Shown here piece after piece: positions 19,864 through 28,786 of a stretch of 64,000 bases of DNA. The notes beneath the pieces were generated by a model that saw only the letters and a program-made list of their open reading frames with translations, was not told the origin of the DNA and made no database searches. How positions within the stretch are numbered: the first letter of the stretch is position 1; each line of letters starts with the position of its first letter. Origin of the DNA: Pseudokineococcus lusitanus (GTDB lineage: Bacteria; Actinomycetota; Actinomycetes; Actinomycetales; Quadrisphaeraceae); assembly GCF_003751265.1 (NCBI RefSeq), contig NZ_RJKN01000003.1, positions 433,879-497,878 of the forward strand, given 5' to 3'. A program made the position numbers and the translations under genes.

Positions 19864-21927
19864 GTGACCAGCACCGACGCGCCCGACCCCGGGCGCGCCG
19901 CCGAGCACGCCCGCCTGCTCGCCGACCTGCCGTCGGCGACGCCCGGCCCGCTCGCCACGCGTCCCTGGTGGGTGCTGCGCGTCGTCGTGCCGGCCCTGCT
20001 GACCGCCCTCGTCGTGGCCGACGTCGCGGTCAGCGAGGTGGTGGGCACGCCGTGCACGCCGGCGAGCCCCTGCGTGTGGGCGGCGAGCACGGACGTCGTC
20101 GACGGCGTCCACCTGGCGGGGCTGCTGCTGACGTGGCTGCAGCCGCTGGTCGGCCTGCCGGTGCTGGCCGTCGGCGCGGTCGGCAGCCTCCTGGCCTACC
20201 GGGAGGCCGGGGACCCGCTCGTGTGGTCCGCCCCCGTCGCGGCGCAGGCGCTCGGCGCCGCGCTGGTCTGGGCCGCGCTCGTCCTGCGCCCGACGGGCCG
20301 TCCCGACGGGCCGGCACGGCGGCTGCCCGTCCACGGCCGGGAGGTGCTCGTCACGCGCGGGCTCGGCCCGCGGGGTGCGCTCGTCGTCGTCGCCCTCGTC
20401 GTCGCCGCGGCGGCCGGCGGGTGGTGGTGGCACAGCCGGGGCGGGCTGGCCGAGCACCTGGCCCGCGCCGAGCCGGTCGTGGTCGAGGTCGTCGCCGTGG
20501 ACGACGAGGACCTGACCGTCGACGTCGAGGTGCCCGGCGTCACCGGCGTCGTCGTCCTCGAGCCGCTGGAGGACCACGCCGTCGGCGACCGGCTGCCGGC
20601 GCTCGTCGACCGCGGCGGCGAGGAGACCTGGGTGAGCCTCGACGAGGAGCCCGTCCGGGCCGACGACGCCCTCGTGCTCGCCGCCGGGGCGGCGGCGGCC
20701 GGCCTCGTCGCCGGTCTCGTCCCGGCGCTGCGCACCCGGCGGCGCCGACGGCAGCTGCTGCTCGACGGCGGCCCGGCGTGGCGGACGAGCTCTGTCCCCT
20801 CGGAGGACGGCGACGCCGTGCTGCTCCCCGCGCTCGGGCTGCGGCTCCCGCTCGCCGAGCCCTCCGGGCCCGACGGGACGCTCGAGGAGGTGCTCGAGGC
20901 CGTCGGCCTCCTCCACCACGAGGTCTACCGCGACACGACGATGCGCGAGCCGGTGCCGGACGACGACGGCCCGCACCGCGACGCCGACGGCGGGGAGGAC
21001 GGCCGGCAGCCCCACGACGAGGGGGACGACGGGGACCGGGACGACGGGGACGGGGACGACGGGGACGGGGACGACGGGGACGAGGACGAGGACGAGGACG
21101 ACCCGGCCTGGACCGCGCTGCAGCAGGACTTCGCCGCCGCGTGGCGCGGCGAGGTCGGGAGCACCGCGCCCGACGACCTCGCGCAGCCGACCGTCCTCCT
21201 CGGCGGCGACCGCCCCGGCGGCCTCGCCGTCGCGGTCACCGAGGACCACGTGCTCGTGCCGTCGGGACCGCTCGCCCCCCTCACCCTGGGCGACCACCGC
21301 TGGCTGCGGCTGCTCGCGGACGCGCCGCGGCACCTCGACGGCCACGGCCTGCCCGGCCGGCCCGGCGGGCCACTGCCGCACCCCGTCCGCGGGGTGGACG
21401 AGGACGAGGAGCCCCTCGTCGTCGACCTGGGGACGTCCGCGGCGCGGCGCCTCCTGGCGGTCTCGGTGGTCCTCGTCCCCCTCGGGCTCTGGCTCGCGGT
21501 CGTCGTCCAGCCGTGGCAGGGCTGGCAGGACGCGGTCTGGCCGATCACCCTCGGGGTGCCCGGTGTCGGTGGGCTGGCGGCCTCGCGCCGGCGGGTGCGG
21601 TGCGACCGGGACGGCGTCGTCGCCCGGGACGGCGGGCTGGAGCGACGGCTCGGCTGGGACGACGTCGTCGGCACCCGGGTCGTCGAGGACGACGTGCTGC
21701 TCGGGGTGGGTGTCGACCTCGACGAGGACGTCGACGCGGTGGGGGGCCGCGCGCCGACCGGCCTCGGCGCCGAGCGGGCCGCCCGCCTGGTCGAGCGCTG
21801 GCGCCGGGACGCCGGGGCGTCGTCGCGCCCCGACGCCGGGGTGCACCTCGACCGGCCGGTCGCCGCCGCGGCCGCGCTCGCCGCCGTCGTCGCCCTCGCC
21901 GTGCCCGTCGTGCACCTGCTCGGCTGA
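19864..21927 (+). CDS. Large multi-pass membrane protein of unknown function
   Basis: 687 residues that I do not recognise as a named family. Predicted helices near the N-terminus ([20 protein letters not shown] and [18 protein letters not shown]) are followed by more helices around residues 115-145 and 170-185, a soluble loop, an acidic low-complexity tract and two C-terminal helices. The acidic tract (about residues 370-420) is an Asp/Gly repeat ([14 protein letters not shown]) from a short tandem DNA repeat. Around residues 575-640 there is a PH-like pattern, [24 protein letters not shown]. Probably a cell-envelope protein. GTG start; ggag upstream is weak. Confidence 0.65.
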   Translation: MTSTDAPDPGRAAEHARLLADLPSATPGPLATRPWWVLRVVVPALLTALVVADVAVSEVVGTPCTPASPCVWAASTDVVDGVHLAGLLLTWLQPLVGLPVLAVGAVGSLLAYREAGDPLVWSAPVAAQALGAALVWAALVLRPTGRPDGPARRLPVHGREVLVTRGLGPRGALVVVALVVAAAAGGWWWHSRGGLAEHLARAEPVVVEVVAVDDEDLTVDVEVPGVTGVVVLEPLEDHAVGDRLPALVDRGGEETWVSLDEEPVRADDALVLAAGAAAAGLVAGLVPALRTRRRRRQLLLDGGPAWRTSSVPSEDGDAVLLPALGLRLPLAEPSGPDGTLEEVLEAVGLLHHEVYRDTTMREPVPDDDGPHRDADGGEDGRQPHDEGDDGDRDDGDGDDGDGDDGDEDEDEDDPAWTALQQDFAAAWRGEVGSTAPDDLAQPTVLLGGDRPGGLAVAVTEDHVLVPSGPLAPLTLGDHRWLRLLADAPRHLDGHGLPGRPGGPLPHPVRGVDEDEEPLVVDLGTSAARRLLAVSVVLVPLGLWLAVVVQPWQGWQDAVWPITLGVPGVGGLAASRRRVRCDRDGVVARDGGLERRLGWDDVVGTRVVEDDVLLGVGVDLDEDVDAVGGRAPTGLGAERAARLVERWRRDAGASSRPDAGVHLDRPVAAAAALAAVVALAVPVVHLLG
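21015..21110 (+). repeat. Acidic Asp/Gly coding tandem repeat
   Basis: A run of gacgacgggga-type units followed by gacgag units encodes an Asp/Glu/Gly tract in the large membrane protein. It looks like slippage-prone, length-variable DNA, possibly giving a flexible acidic or calcium-binding linker. Confidence 0.75.
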
Positions 21928-22187
21928 CGCTGCCCCGGCTCGGCCCCCCGCCGCACGCCCCGCGCCGCGCGGCCCCTCACGGGTCGCGCCACCGGACCGC
22001 TCCGGTGGCGGCCCCGGCTCCGGCCCCGGGCCGGTCGTGGGTGGCGTCCCGGCGCGTCGGCATCCCCGGCCGGGCGTGAGGAGCCTGCGGGCCGTACCGT
22101 TCCCCCGTCCGGCCGGCGACGTGCTCCCGCGGGACGCCGGGGCCGACGGCCCGCGGCGTGCGCCGCGGTCTTCGAGGAGGTGCCCGC

Positions 22188-22676
22188 GTGCCCGACGCGC
22201 TGATGGCCGACGCGCGGCCGCCGGACGGGTTCGCCGAGGTCACCGCCTGGGACCTCTCCACCTCCGACGACCTCGCCCGCATCCGCCGCGAGCTCCACAC
22301 GGAGCTGCTGGCCCGCGGCCAGGTCGAGTCGGCGCTGCTGCAGGACCTCCAGGACCGCGTGGTCCTCGTCGTCAGCGAGCTGGCCACCAACGCGCTGCGC
22401 CACGGGGCGCCGCCCAGCACCGTCCGGCTGCTCTGCGACGCCGTCGCCTGCCTCGTCGACGTCACGGACACCGCCGACAGGGCGCCCGAGATGTCCGGTG
22501 GACGGCCGCTGGGCGAGGGCGGCTACGGCATGTACCTCACGGCGCGTCTCGCCGACGGCGTCGGCTGGTACCTCGACACCGACGCCAAGCACGTGTGGGC
22601 GCGCTTCGCCTTCGACGGCCCCGACACCGACCACCGCGCCGCCCAGGGCGCCGTCCCGGGCCCGCCCGGGCTCTGA
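22188..22676 (+). CDS. RsbW-like ATP-binding protein (anti-sigma/HATPase fold)
   Basis: 162 residues from GTG 22188, seven bases after gaggagg. The fold is a stand-alone GHKL ATPase domain: N-box VSELATNALRHG with the Mg-binding Asn, G1-like VDVTDTADRAPEM, and GEGGYGMYLTARLADGVGW covering the ATP lid. Such stand-alone domains are numerous in actinobacteria and act as anti-sigma kinases or partners of PP2C phosphatases and receptors. No sigma factor, antagonist or PP2C gene is adjacent, so the partner is unknown. No kinase phosphoacceptor or sensor domain is fused. Confidence 0.8.
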   Translation: MPDALMADARPPDGFAEVTAWDLSTSDDLARIRRELHTELLARGQVESALLQDLQDRVVLVVSELATNALRHGAPPSTVRLLCDAVACLVDVTDTADRAPEMSGGRPLGEGGYGMYLTARLADGVGWYLDTDAKHVWARFAFDGPDTDHRAAQGAVPGPPGL

Positions 22677-22714
22677 CCCCCGACGGTCCCCCGGTCCTCT
22701 TCTCCCGGCCCCCT

Positions 22715-22750
22715 TCTCCCGGTCGGGGCTCGGGAGCCCCGCCCGGGAGA
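22715..22750. terminator. Hairpin between convergent ATPase and gatD genes
   Basis: Outer arms tctcccg (22715-22721) and cgggaga (22744-22750) enclose a second stem, cggggct (22724-22730) with agccccg (22735-22741). It sits 39 bases after the ATPase stop and 16 bases after the gatD stop and could end both transcripts. Confidence 0.65.
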
Positions 22751-22765
22751 CCGGATCCACCGGCG

Positions 22766-23554
22766 TCAGCCGGTGGGCAGCCCCGCCATCCGCAGCCGTA
22801 CCGCGCGCGCCGCCGCGGCGGCCTCGTCGAGCCGCACGAGCCGCTCGTCGCCCGGCGGCAGCGCGGACGGGTCGCCGCCCGTGGCCCAGCCGAGGAGCCG
22901 GTCGGCCAGCGCGGGGTTGAGCGCCAGCACCGGGCCGTGGAGGTAGGTGCCGACGACCCGGCCGGCGACGACGCCGTCGACCGGCGCCGCGCCGTCGACC
23001 TCCACGCCGTTGCCGACGCCGCGGACGACCCGGCCGAGGGCGGTCGCCCCCGGCTCGAGCGCCGTCCGGCCGCCGTGGTTCTCGAAGCCCACGAGCGTGG
23101 GCAGGGGCGGCAGCCCCGGGACGTCGGAGAGCCCGGCCTCGGGCTCCACGACGACCTCGCCGACGGCGCGGCGCTGCGTGGGCAGCGGCTCGACCGTCCG
23201 GCACGGGAGCAGCGAGAGCCCGGGGACGGGTCCGTCGACGTCGCGGAAGGCCGAGCCGAGGATCTGCATCCCCGCGCACACCGCGAGGACCGCCCCGCCC
23301 GCCTCGACGGCACGGGCCATGCGGTCGCCCTCGGCGAGGAGCCGCGCGACGTGGCGCTGCGGCCCGTCCTCGCCGCCGCCGAGCAGGTAGACGTCGCACG
23401 AGGGCAGCGGCTCGCTGCCCACCACCTCGACGACCTCGACCTCGAGGCCGCGGGCCCGGCCGCGCGCCGCGAGGACGGCGGCGTTGCCGCCGTCGCCGTA
23501 GGTGCCGAGCAGCTCGGGGTACAGGACGGCGACGCTCACCGCGGACGCGCTCAC
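22766..23554 (-). CDS. gatD: Lipid II isoglutaminyl synthase, glutamine amidotransferase subunit
   Basis: 262 residues, starting at GTG 23554 that overlaps the murT stop. This is a CobB/CobQ-like class I amidotransferase domain: VYLLGGGEDGPQ near residue 55, the nucleophile segment AVCAGMQILG (Cys at about 95), and VGTYLHGPVLALNP with the catalytic His near 225. GFENHGGRT is typical of GatD. It releases ammonia from glutamine for MurT, which amidates the alpha-carboxyl of D-Glu in lipid II to D-isoglutamine. The four-base overlap with murT and the identical order elsewhere make the assignment firm. Confidence 0.93.
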   Translation of the reverse strand: MSASAVSVAVLYPELLGTYGDGGNAAVLAARGRARGLEVEVVEVVGSEPLPSCDVYLLGGGEDGPQRHVARLLAEGDRMARAVEAGGAVLAVCAGMQILGSAFRDVDGPVPGLSLLPCRTVEPLPTQRRAVGEVVVEPEAGLSDVPGLPPLPTLVGFENHGGRTALEPGATALGRVVRGVGNGVEVDGAAPVDGVVAGRVVGTYLHGPVLALNPALADRLLGWATGGDPSALPPGDERLVRLDEAAAAARAVRLRMAGLPTG

Positions 23555-25053
23555 CGGTCGCCCCCCGCCACGAGGCCTCGAAGCTGCTGGAACGCCGTGT
23601 AGTTGCCGACCACGTCGACCCCCTCCTCCTCGCCCGGCGCGGCCGACGGCCCGGGACCGAGCGCCTGCGCCGCCCGCAGCGCACCGCCGAGGTCGCCGAC
23701 CGTGCGGTGGTCGACGCCCGCGACGGCGAGCCGCAGCGACAGGTCGGCCGACCGCTCGCCGGCCACGACGACGCGACGGCCGCGCAGCCGCTCGAACGGC
23801 ACGTCGTAGATCCACGAGGTGTCCCGGCCGTCCGCGCCCTGCGCGTTGACGGCGAGGACGAGCGGCCGGTCGCTCGTGCCCATGACGTCGAAGTTCTCGA
23901 CCCACCCGGCCGGGTTCTTGGCCAGGAGGAGCCAGAAGCGGACCCCGCCGGCCCGCAGCCAGGCGTAGCGCCCCGCGACGTCCCCGACGTCGGTCATGGC
24001 CGCGAGCGCGTCGCCGACGGGCACGCCGAGCTCGGCGGCGGCCGCCGCCGCCATCGCCGCGTTCCGGCGGTTGGCCTGGCCCGGCAGCGCGAGGCGGACC
24101 GGGTGGCGGCGCGGGCCGCCCGCGGAGGGCTCGTGGACGTCGCCGCCCTCGAGGACGAGGCCGGGCGCCGGGCGCTCGAGCCCGCAGGACAGGCACCGCC
24201 AGCCACCGGCCTGCTCCGCGCCGTCGGCCGCCGCGCGGCCGTCCCCCGGGTCGCCGGGGAGCGTCAGCAGCTGCTCGCACCGCGGGCAGCTGCGGGCGTC
24301 GGCCGTCCACGACGAGCCGACCGACACCCAGACGACGCGCGGCGCCGTGCCGGCGGCCCAGACGACGAGCGGGTCGTCGGCGTTGGCGACGACGACGCCA
24401 CGGCCGCCGTCCGTCCCGAGGCCCGCGAGCGCGCGGCGCCAGCCGGCCGCCAGCTGACGGGTCTCGGCGGTCCGGTCCAGCTGGTCGCGGGAGAGGTTCA
24501 TGAGGAGGACGACGCGCGGCGCGAGCTCCGGGAGCAGACCGGCGAGGTGCATCTCGTCGACCTCGAGCACGGCCTCGCCCGGCCCCGCGAGGAGGGCGCT
24601 GACGACGCCGGCGCGCATGTTCGCGCCCCCGCCGTTGCTGACGACCCCGCCGTGGGCGGCGTCGAGGGCCGCGGTGAGCAGGCGGGTCGTCGTCGTCTTG
24701 CCGTTGGTCGCCGAGACGACCGCCGCCACGCGCTCCCCCGCGAGCTCGTGGACGGCCCGGGGCGCGAGCCGGAGGACGACGCGGCCGGTGACGACCTCGC
24801 CCGCCCCGCGGCCGGACAGCCGCGACGCCGCCCCCGCGGCGGAGCCCGCCGCCCGGGCGAGCCGGGTGCGCAGGCCCACCCGCCGCGCCGGCCGCACGGG
24901 CGCCGGGCCCGCGCCGGGCCGCGGCGGGGGCGCACCGGGCGAGTCGGCGGTGGCAGGGGTGGCGGGCCCGCCGGGCAGGGCCTCACGGTCGGCCGGGCCT
25001 CCCCCGGCGTCCCCGGACCGCCCGGCGTCCCCGGTGCCGGGGGCCGACGTCAC
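23551..25053 (-). CDS. murT: Lipid II isoglutaminyl synthase, Mur-ligase-like subunit
   Basis: 500 residues. The Mur ligase ATPase core has SATNGKTTTTRLLTAALDA (P-loop near 115), ANMRAGVV, LMNLSRDQLDR and the late NRRNAAMAAAAA. MurT-specific features are four zinc-ribbon cysteines, SCPRCEQL and WRCLSCGLERP, inserted mid-protein, and a C-terminal MurT-specific domain with VVGNYTAFQQL. It amidates lipid II together with GatD. The first 58 residues are Pro/Gly/Ala-rich and absent from typical MurT; GTG at 24879 (VGLRTRLARAAG) is a likely alternative start. The chosen start overlaps the upstream stop. Confidence 0.92.
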   Translation of the reverse strand: MTSAPGTGDAGRSGDAGGGPADREALPGGPATPATADSPGAPPPRPGAGPAPVRPARRVGLRTRLARAAGSAAGAASRLSGRGAGEVVTGRVVLRLAPRAVHELAGERVAAVVSATNGKTTTTRLLTAALDAAHGGVVSNGGGANMRAGVVSALLAGPGEAVLEVDEMHLAGLLPELAPRVVLLMNLSRDQLDRTAETRQLAAGWRRALAGLGTDGGRGVVVANADDPLVVWAAGTAPRVVWVSVGSSWTADARSCPRCEQLLTLPGDPGDGRAAADGAEQAGGWRCLSCGLERPAPGLVLEGGDVHEPSAGGPRRHPVRLALPGQANRRNAAMAAAAAAELGVPVGDALAAMTDVGDVAGRYAWLRAGGVRFWLLLAKNPAGWVENFDVMGTSDRPLVLAVNAQGADGRDTSWIYDVPFERLRGRRVVVAGERSADLSLRLAVAGVDHRTVGDLGGALRAAQALGPGPSAAPGEEEGVDVVGNYTAFQQLRGLVAGGDR

Positions 25054-25382
25054 GGCGTCCGCCCGTCCCCCGGGAGCCCGGTGCCGGTCTCGCGGCGGCG
25101 CTCCTCCTCCACGGCCTCGTCGGCCCGGCGGCGCGCCTCCATGCGCCGCAGCCGCCGGACCATGCTGAGGATGACGAGGACCGACACGAGGACGATGGCG
25201 AAGGTCGCGAGGAAGCCGACGATGCCGGGCCCGATGGACGACGCCTCGACCGTGCCCCCGCCGACGACGCCCCCGCTGCCGGCGCCGCCCGTGGGGGCCG
25301 GCGTCGGCGCGGCGAGCAGGGCCGGCGCCGCGAGCACCGGGCCGGCCAGGGCCAGCAGCGCCCCGCCCAGCGGGCCGGTCAC
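25050..25382 (-). CDS. Small membrane protein between mca and murT
   Basis: 110 residues from GTG 25382, overlapping the mca stop by four bases. A short hydrophobic N-terminus that could be a signal ([19 protein letters not shown]) is followed by a Gly-rich linker, one strong membrane helix ([19 protein letters not shown]), a basic boundary ([11 protein letters not shown]) and a charged cytoplasmic tail. I know no function. A small membrane protein directly after mca also exists in mycobacteria (Rv1083), so this appears to be a conserved neighbour. Coupled at both ends with GTGA overlaps to mca and murT. Confidence 0.75.
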   Translation of the reverse strand: MTGPLGGALLALAGPVLAAPALLAAPTPAPTGGAGSGGVVGGGTVEASSIGPGIVGFLATFAIVLVSVLVILSMVRRLRRMEARRRADEAVEEERRRETGTGLPGDGRTP

Positions 25383-26344
25383 GCGGTCTCCCGCTCGGCG
25401 CCGCCCTCGACGAGGTGGCGGACGCCGGCGAAGAGGTCGTCCTCCGGGACGCTCGTGGGCACGAGCGAGCGCGCCAGCTCGAACTCCTCGGTGGGCCACA
25501 GCTCGACCTGCTGCTCCCGCGGGACGCGGAAGAAGAAGCCGTCGGGGTCGATCTGGGTGGCGTGCGCCAGGAGGGCGGCGTCCCGAGCCTCGAAGAAGTC
25601 CGCGCACGGCACCTTGGTGTCGACCCGCCGCTCGGGCCGCTCGGAGCGCCGCTCCAGCCACTCGGCGAAGGGCGACTCCTGCCCCGCCGCCAGCAGGGCG
25701 TCGTGGAAGACCTGCAGCCGCTCCCGGCTGAAGCCGCCGTTGTAGTAGAGCTTGAGGGGCTGCCACGGCTCGCCGCCCGGGAAGCGCCCGAGGTCGGCCG
25801 CGCCCTCGAAGGCCGCCACGGACACCTTGTGGCACATGATGTGGTCGGGGTGGGGGTAGCCCCCCTCCTCGTCGTACGTCGTCATGACGTGCGGCCGGAA
25901 CTCGCGGACGAGGCGCACGAGCGCCGCGGCGGCCGTCTCGACCTCCTCGAGCGCGAAGCAGCCGTCCGGCAGCGGCGGCAGCGGGTCGCCCTCCGGCAGG
26001 CCGGAGTCGACGAAGCCCAGCCAGCGGTGCTGCACGCCCAGCGCGGCCGCCGCGGCCGCCATCTCGCCGCGGCGCACCTCGGCCATGTCGCGCAGCACGT
26101 GCGGGTCGTCCGCCAGGCGCGGGTTGAGGATGTCGCCGCGCTCGCCGCCGGTGCAGCTGACGACGAGGACCTCGGCGCCCTCCGCGACGTACTTGGCGGC
26201 CGTGGCCGCCCCCTTGCTCGACTCGTCGTCGGGGTGGGCGTGCACGGCCATGAGGCGCAGCGGGCCGTCGCCGGCCAGCGCCGCCGTCGTCGCGGCGTCG
26301 GCGTGCGGCTCGTCGTGGCGTGCGGTGGCGCCGTTCGTGGGCAC
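25379..26344 (-). CDS. mca: Mycothiol S-conjugate amidase
   Basis: 321 residues starting at GTG 26344. Mca cleaves mycothiol S-conjugates to release mercapturic acids and glucosaminyl inositol, part of actinobacterial thiol detoxification. It belongs to the LmbE/PIG-L zinc deacetylase family: the zinc motif [12 protein letters not shown] begins near residue 33 and HPDHIMCHK completes the site near 160. [28 protein letters not shown] and [11 protein letters not shown] are typical of Mca/MshB. A length near 300 and the context (DUF4307 and greA divergent, small membrane protein downstream) favour Mca over MshB, which is usually elsewhere. Confidence 0.92.
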   Translation of the reverse strand: MPTNGATARHDEPHADAATTAALAGDGPLRLMAVHAHPDDESSKGAATAAKYVAEGAEVLVVSCTGGERGDILNPRLADDPHVLRDMAEVRRGEMAAAAAALGVQHRWLGFVDSGLPEGDPLPPLPDGCFALEEVETAAAALVRLVREFRPHVMTTYDEEGGYPHPDHIMCHKVSVAAFEGAADLGRFPGGEPWQPLKLYYNGGFSRERLQVFHDALLAAGQESPFAEWLERRSERPERRVDTKVPCADFFEARDAALLAHATQIDPDGFFFRVPREQQVELWPTEEFELARSLVPTSVPEDDLFAGVRHLVEGGAERETA

Positions 26345-26555
26345 GGTGCTGCTCCGTCTCTCGGGTCCGCCGGGCCGCCTGCTGGGCCCGGGGTTGCTCG
26401 GGGTCGTGCTGGTGTCACTGGTGGTCCACGGCGAGCGGGGGCGCGCCGGGGCGGCTCCGCGGCGCGGACGCCCGGGGGCCATGATGGACGACGGCACCGA
26501 CCGCGCGGCGCAGCCCCCACGAGGTGGCGCCGGCACCGGCACGGAGGAGGTCACG

Positions 26556-26996
26556 GTGGGCACGACGACGGACCGCGCGACCCGCGCCCGCCTCGACGAG
26601 CGCTACGGCCGCACGCGCCCGTCCGGCGCCCGCTCCCCGCTGGCCCGGCGGCGGCTCCTCGTGGCCCTCGGCGTCCTCGCCCTCCTCGCCGCCCTCGGGT
26701 GGGCGGCGTGGGCCGGCTCCGGCCTCGCGGCGCAGCAGCGCGTGTCCTCGCAGGTCATCGGCTTCACCGAGCCGACGGACTCCTCGGTCACGCTGACCTT
26801 CCAGGTGACGAAGGACCCGGAGGGCACGGTTCGGTGCGACGTCCGCGCCATGGCGGAGGACTTCACCACCGTCGGCTGGCGGACGGTCGAGCTCGGGCCC
26901 GCCGACGACGACGTCGTCGCGCGGCAGGTCGAGATCCGCACCCAGCAGCGCGCCGTCAGCGCCGAGGTCATGGGCTGCGAGGCCGTCGAGGGCTGA
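26556..26996 (+). CDS. DUF4307 family membrane protein
   Basis: 146 residues from GTG 26556, five bases after ggaggagg; an upstream ATG pair at about 26481 lacks such a site. A short polar N-terminus ([10 protein letters not shown]) precedes one membrane helix ([20 protein letters not shown]), then an extracytoplasmic beta-rich domain with [22 protein letters not shown] and a second Cys near the C-terminus (MGCEAVEG). DUF4307 proteins lie between mca and greA in many actinobacteria (Rv1081c in mycobacteria). The two Cys may form a disulfide. Function unknown. Confidence 0.85.
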   Translation: MGTTTDRATRARLDERYGRTRPSGARSPLARRRLLVALGVLALLAALGWAAWAGSGLAAQQRVSSQVIGFTEPTDSSVTLTFQVTKDPEGTVRCDVRAMAEDFTTVGWRTVELGPADDDVVARQVEIRTQQRAVSAEVMGCEAVEG

Positions 26997-27039
26997 GCGC
27001 CCCGCCCCCGACCTGAGCGGTCCGGTCGGGCCGGTCGGC

Positions 27040-27045
27040 TAAGGT
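27040..27045 (+). promoter_or_regulatory. Possible -10 box for greA
   Basis: TAAGGT, one of the few AT-rich hexamers here, lies about 200 bases before the greA GTG, implying a long leader. No clear -35 is seen. Confidence 0.3.
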
Positions 27046-27247
27046 GGCCCGTTCGCGGTGCTGCGGAGGCGGTCGCCGGTGTCCGCCGGAGCGGCCCGTG
27101 GCCCTCCGTGCCGCACCCGCGCCGGGCGCCGCCCCTCCCCGGGGCGCGCACCGACGAGCACCGAGCCCTCCGTCCCGCGGGACGGCAGCACCGCACCGCA
27201 GACCACCACGGTCCTCGCCGAGGACCGCACGACCCGAGGAGGTCCCC

Positions 27248-27763
27248 GTGACCGACACCACGCAGAGCCCCGCCGCGCCCTCCGGGGGCCAGCAGGCCTG
27301 GCTCACCCAGGAGGCCTACGACCGGCTGAAGGCCGAGCTCGACCACCTCTCGGGGCCCGCGCGCCAGGAGATCGTCCAGCGCATCGAGGCCGCCCGCGAG
27401 GAGGGCGACCTCAAGGAGAACGGCGGCTACCACGCCGCCAAGGAGGAGCAGGGCAAGCAGGAGGGGCGCATCCGCCAGCTCACGCAGCTGCTGCGCGACG
27501 CGACCGTCGGCGCCGCGCCGGCCGACGACGGCGTCGTCGAGCCGGGCATGGTCGTCGTCGCCGAGGTCAACGGCACCGAGCGGCGCTTCCTCTTCGGCTC
27601 CCGCGAGGTCGCCGAGGGCACGGACCTCGACGTCTACAGCCCCACCTCGCCCCTCGGCGGCGCCATCAACGGTCGCTCCGCCGGCGACGAGACGAGCTAC
27701 ACCGCCCCCAACGGCAAGACGATCGCCGTGAAGGTCGTGTCCGCGGAGCCCTTCTCCGGCTGA
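27248..27763 (+). CDS. greA: Transcription elongation factor GreA
   Basis: 171 residues. GreA stimulates transcript cleavage by backtracked RNA polymerase. The N-terminal coiled-coil begins AWLTQEAYDRLKAELDHL and its tip carries EGDLKENGGYHAAKEEQG with the functional acidic residues. The C-terminal FKBP-like domain shows EVNGTERRFLFGS, SPTSPLGGAI and KTIAVKVVSAEPF. The GTG at 27248 is eight bases after gaggagg. A long 5' untranslated region and a strong terminator bracket the gene, so it is probably monocistronic. Confidence 0.95.
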   Translation: MTDTTQSPAAPSGGQQAWLTQEAYDRLKAELDHLSGPARQEIVQRIEAAREEGDLKENGGYHAAKEEQGKQEGRIRQLTQLLRDATVGAAPADDGVVEPGMVVVAEVNGTERRFLFGSREVAEGTDLDVYSPTSPLGGAINGRSAGDETSYTAPNGKTIAVKVVSAEPFSG

Positions 27764-27796
27764 CCCCGCCCGCCGTCCCGCGCACAACGGGCGGCA

Positions 27797-27838
27797 CGAC
27801 GACGGCCCGGCACCCCGAGGGGTGCCGGGCCGTCGTCG
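27797..27838. terminator. Terminator after greA
   Basis: A 20-bp perfect stem: 27797-27816 begins cgacgacggcccggcacccc and its exact complement is at 27819-27838, with a tiny loop. It lies between convergent greA and the ABC permease and probably works both ways. Confidence 0.85.
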
Positions 27839-27877
27839 TCGGGGGGCCCGTCGGGCCGTCCGGGGACCGGGGCGGCG

Positions 27878-28786
27878 TCAGCGCGCCGCGGCCCGCTGGT
27901 ACTGCCGCACGGTCAGCGGCACGAAGACGAGCAGCAGCACGACGCCCCACAGGACCGTGTAGAGCACGGGGTTCTGCAGCGGCCACGCCTCCGGGGTCGG
28001 CACGCCGGCCTGCAGGTTGCCGAAGAGCTCCCGCGCCGCCTGGGTCACCGAGGAGACGGGGTTCCACTCGGCGAACTGGCGCAGGCCGGTGGGGAAGCTC
28101 TCGATCGGCACGAAGGTGTTGGCGATGAACGTCAGCGGGAAGATGACGATGAAGGTGACGTTGTTGAACACCTCCGGCGTCCGCACCAGCAGCCCGAGGT
28201 ACGCCATGATCCAGCTCACGCAGTAGGCGAAGAAGAGCAGGACGACGTAGCCCAGCAGCGCCTCGCCGACCGACGTGTTGATGCGCCAGCCGACGACGAG
28301 GCCGGTCAGCGTCATGATCACCACGGTGAGGACGTTGTTGACGACGTCCGCCGTCGTCCGGCCGACGAGCACCGCGGACGGCGCCATCGGCAGGGCCCGG
28401 AAGCGGTCGATGATCCCGGTCTTGAGGTCCTGGGCCATGCCCGAGCCGGTGATGGTGGCCCCGAAGATGACCGTCTGCGCGAAGATCCCGGCGATGAGGT
28501 ACTCGCGGTAGGCCGCCGGGTCCGGGGCGGACCCGTCGGCGCCCGGCAGGGAGATGGCCCCGCCGAAGACGTAGGCGAAGAGCAGCACGAACATGATCGG
28601 CGAGACGATCGAGCCGACGAGGAGGTCGGGCACCCGCTTGACGCGGATGAGGTTGCGCCGCGCGATGGTCCAGCCGTCGCCCACCGCCTGGCGGAGCCCG
28701 CCCGCCTCCGGCGGCTCGGGCCGGCGCCCGCCGGCCGCGGACCCCGTGCTCGGGCCCGGTCGCCGTGCGTCCGTCGTGCCGCTCAT
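27878..28786 (-). CDS. ABC-2 type exporter permease, DrrB family
   Basis: 302 residues with six predicted membrane helices after a 40-residue polar start. Family hallmarks are RNLIRVKRVPDLLVGSIVSPIMFVL, IDRFRALPMAPSAVLVGR and FIANTFVPIESFPTGLRQFAEWNPVS, the ABC-2 signature of daunorubicin-type exporters. The ATG overlaps the ATPase stop by four bases. Substrate unknown: no biosynthetic cluster is adjacent, so it may export a drug or lipid. Confidence 0.9.
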   Translation of the reverse strand: MSGTTDARRPGPSTGSAAGGRRPEPPEAGGLRQAVGDGWTIARRNLIRVKRVPDLLVGSIVSPIMFVLLFAYVFGGAISLPGADGSAPDPAAYREYLIAGIFAQTVIFGATITGSGMAQDLKTGIIDRFRALPMAPSAVLVGRTTADVVNNVLTVVIMTLTGLVVGWRINTSVGEALLGYVVLLFFAYCVSWIMAYLGLLVRTPEVFNNVTFIVIFPLTFIANTFVPIESFPTGLRQFAEWNPVSSVTQAARELFGNLQAGVPTPEAWPLQNPVLYTVLWGVVLLLVFVPLTVRQYQRAAAR

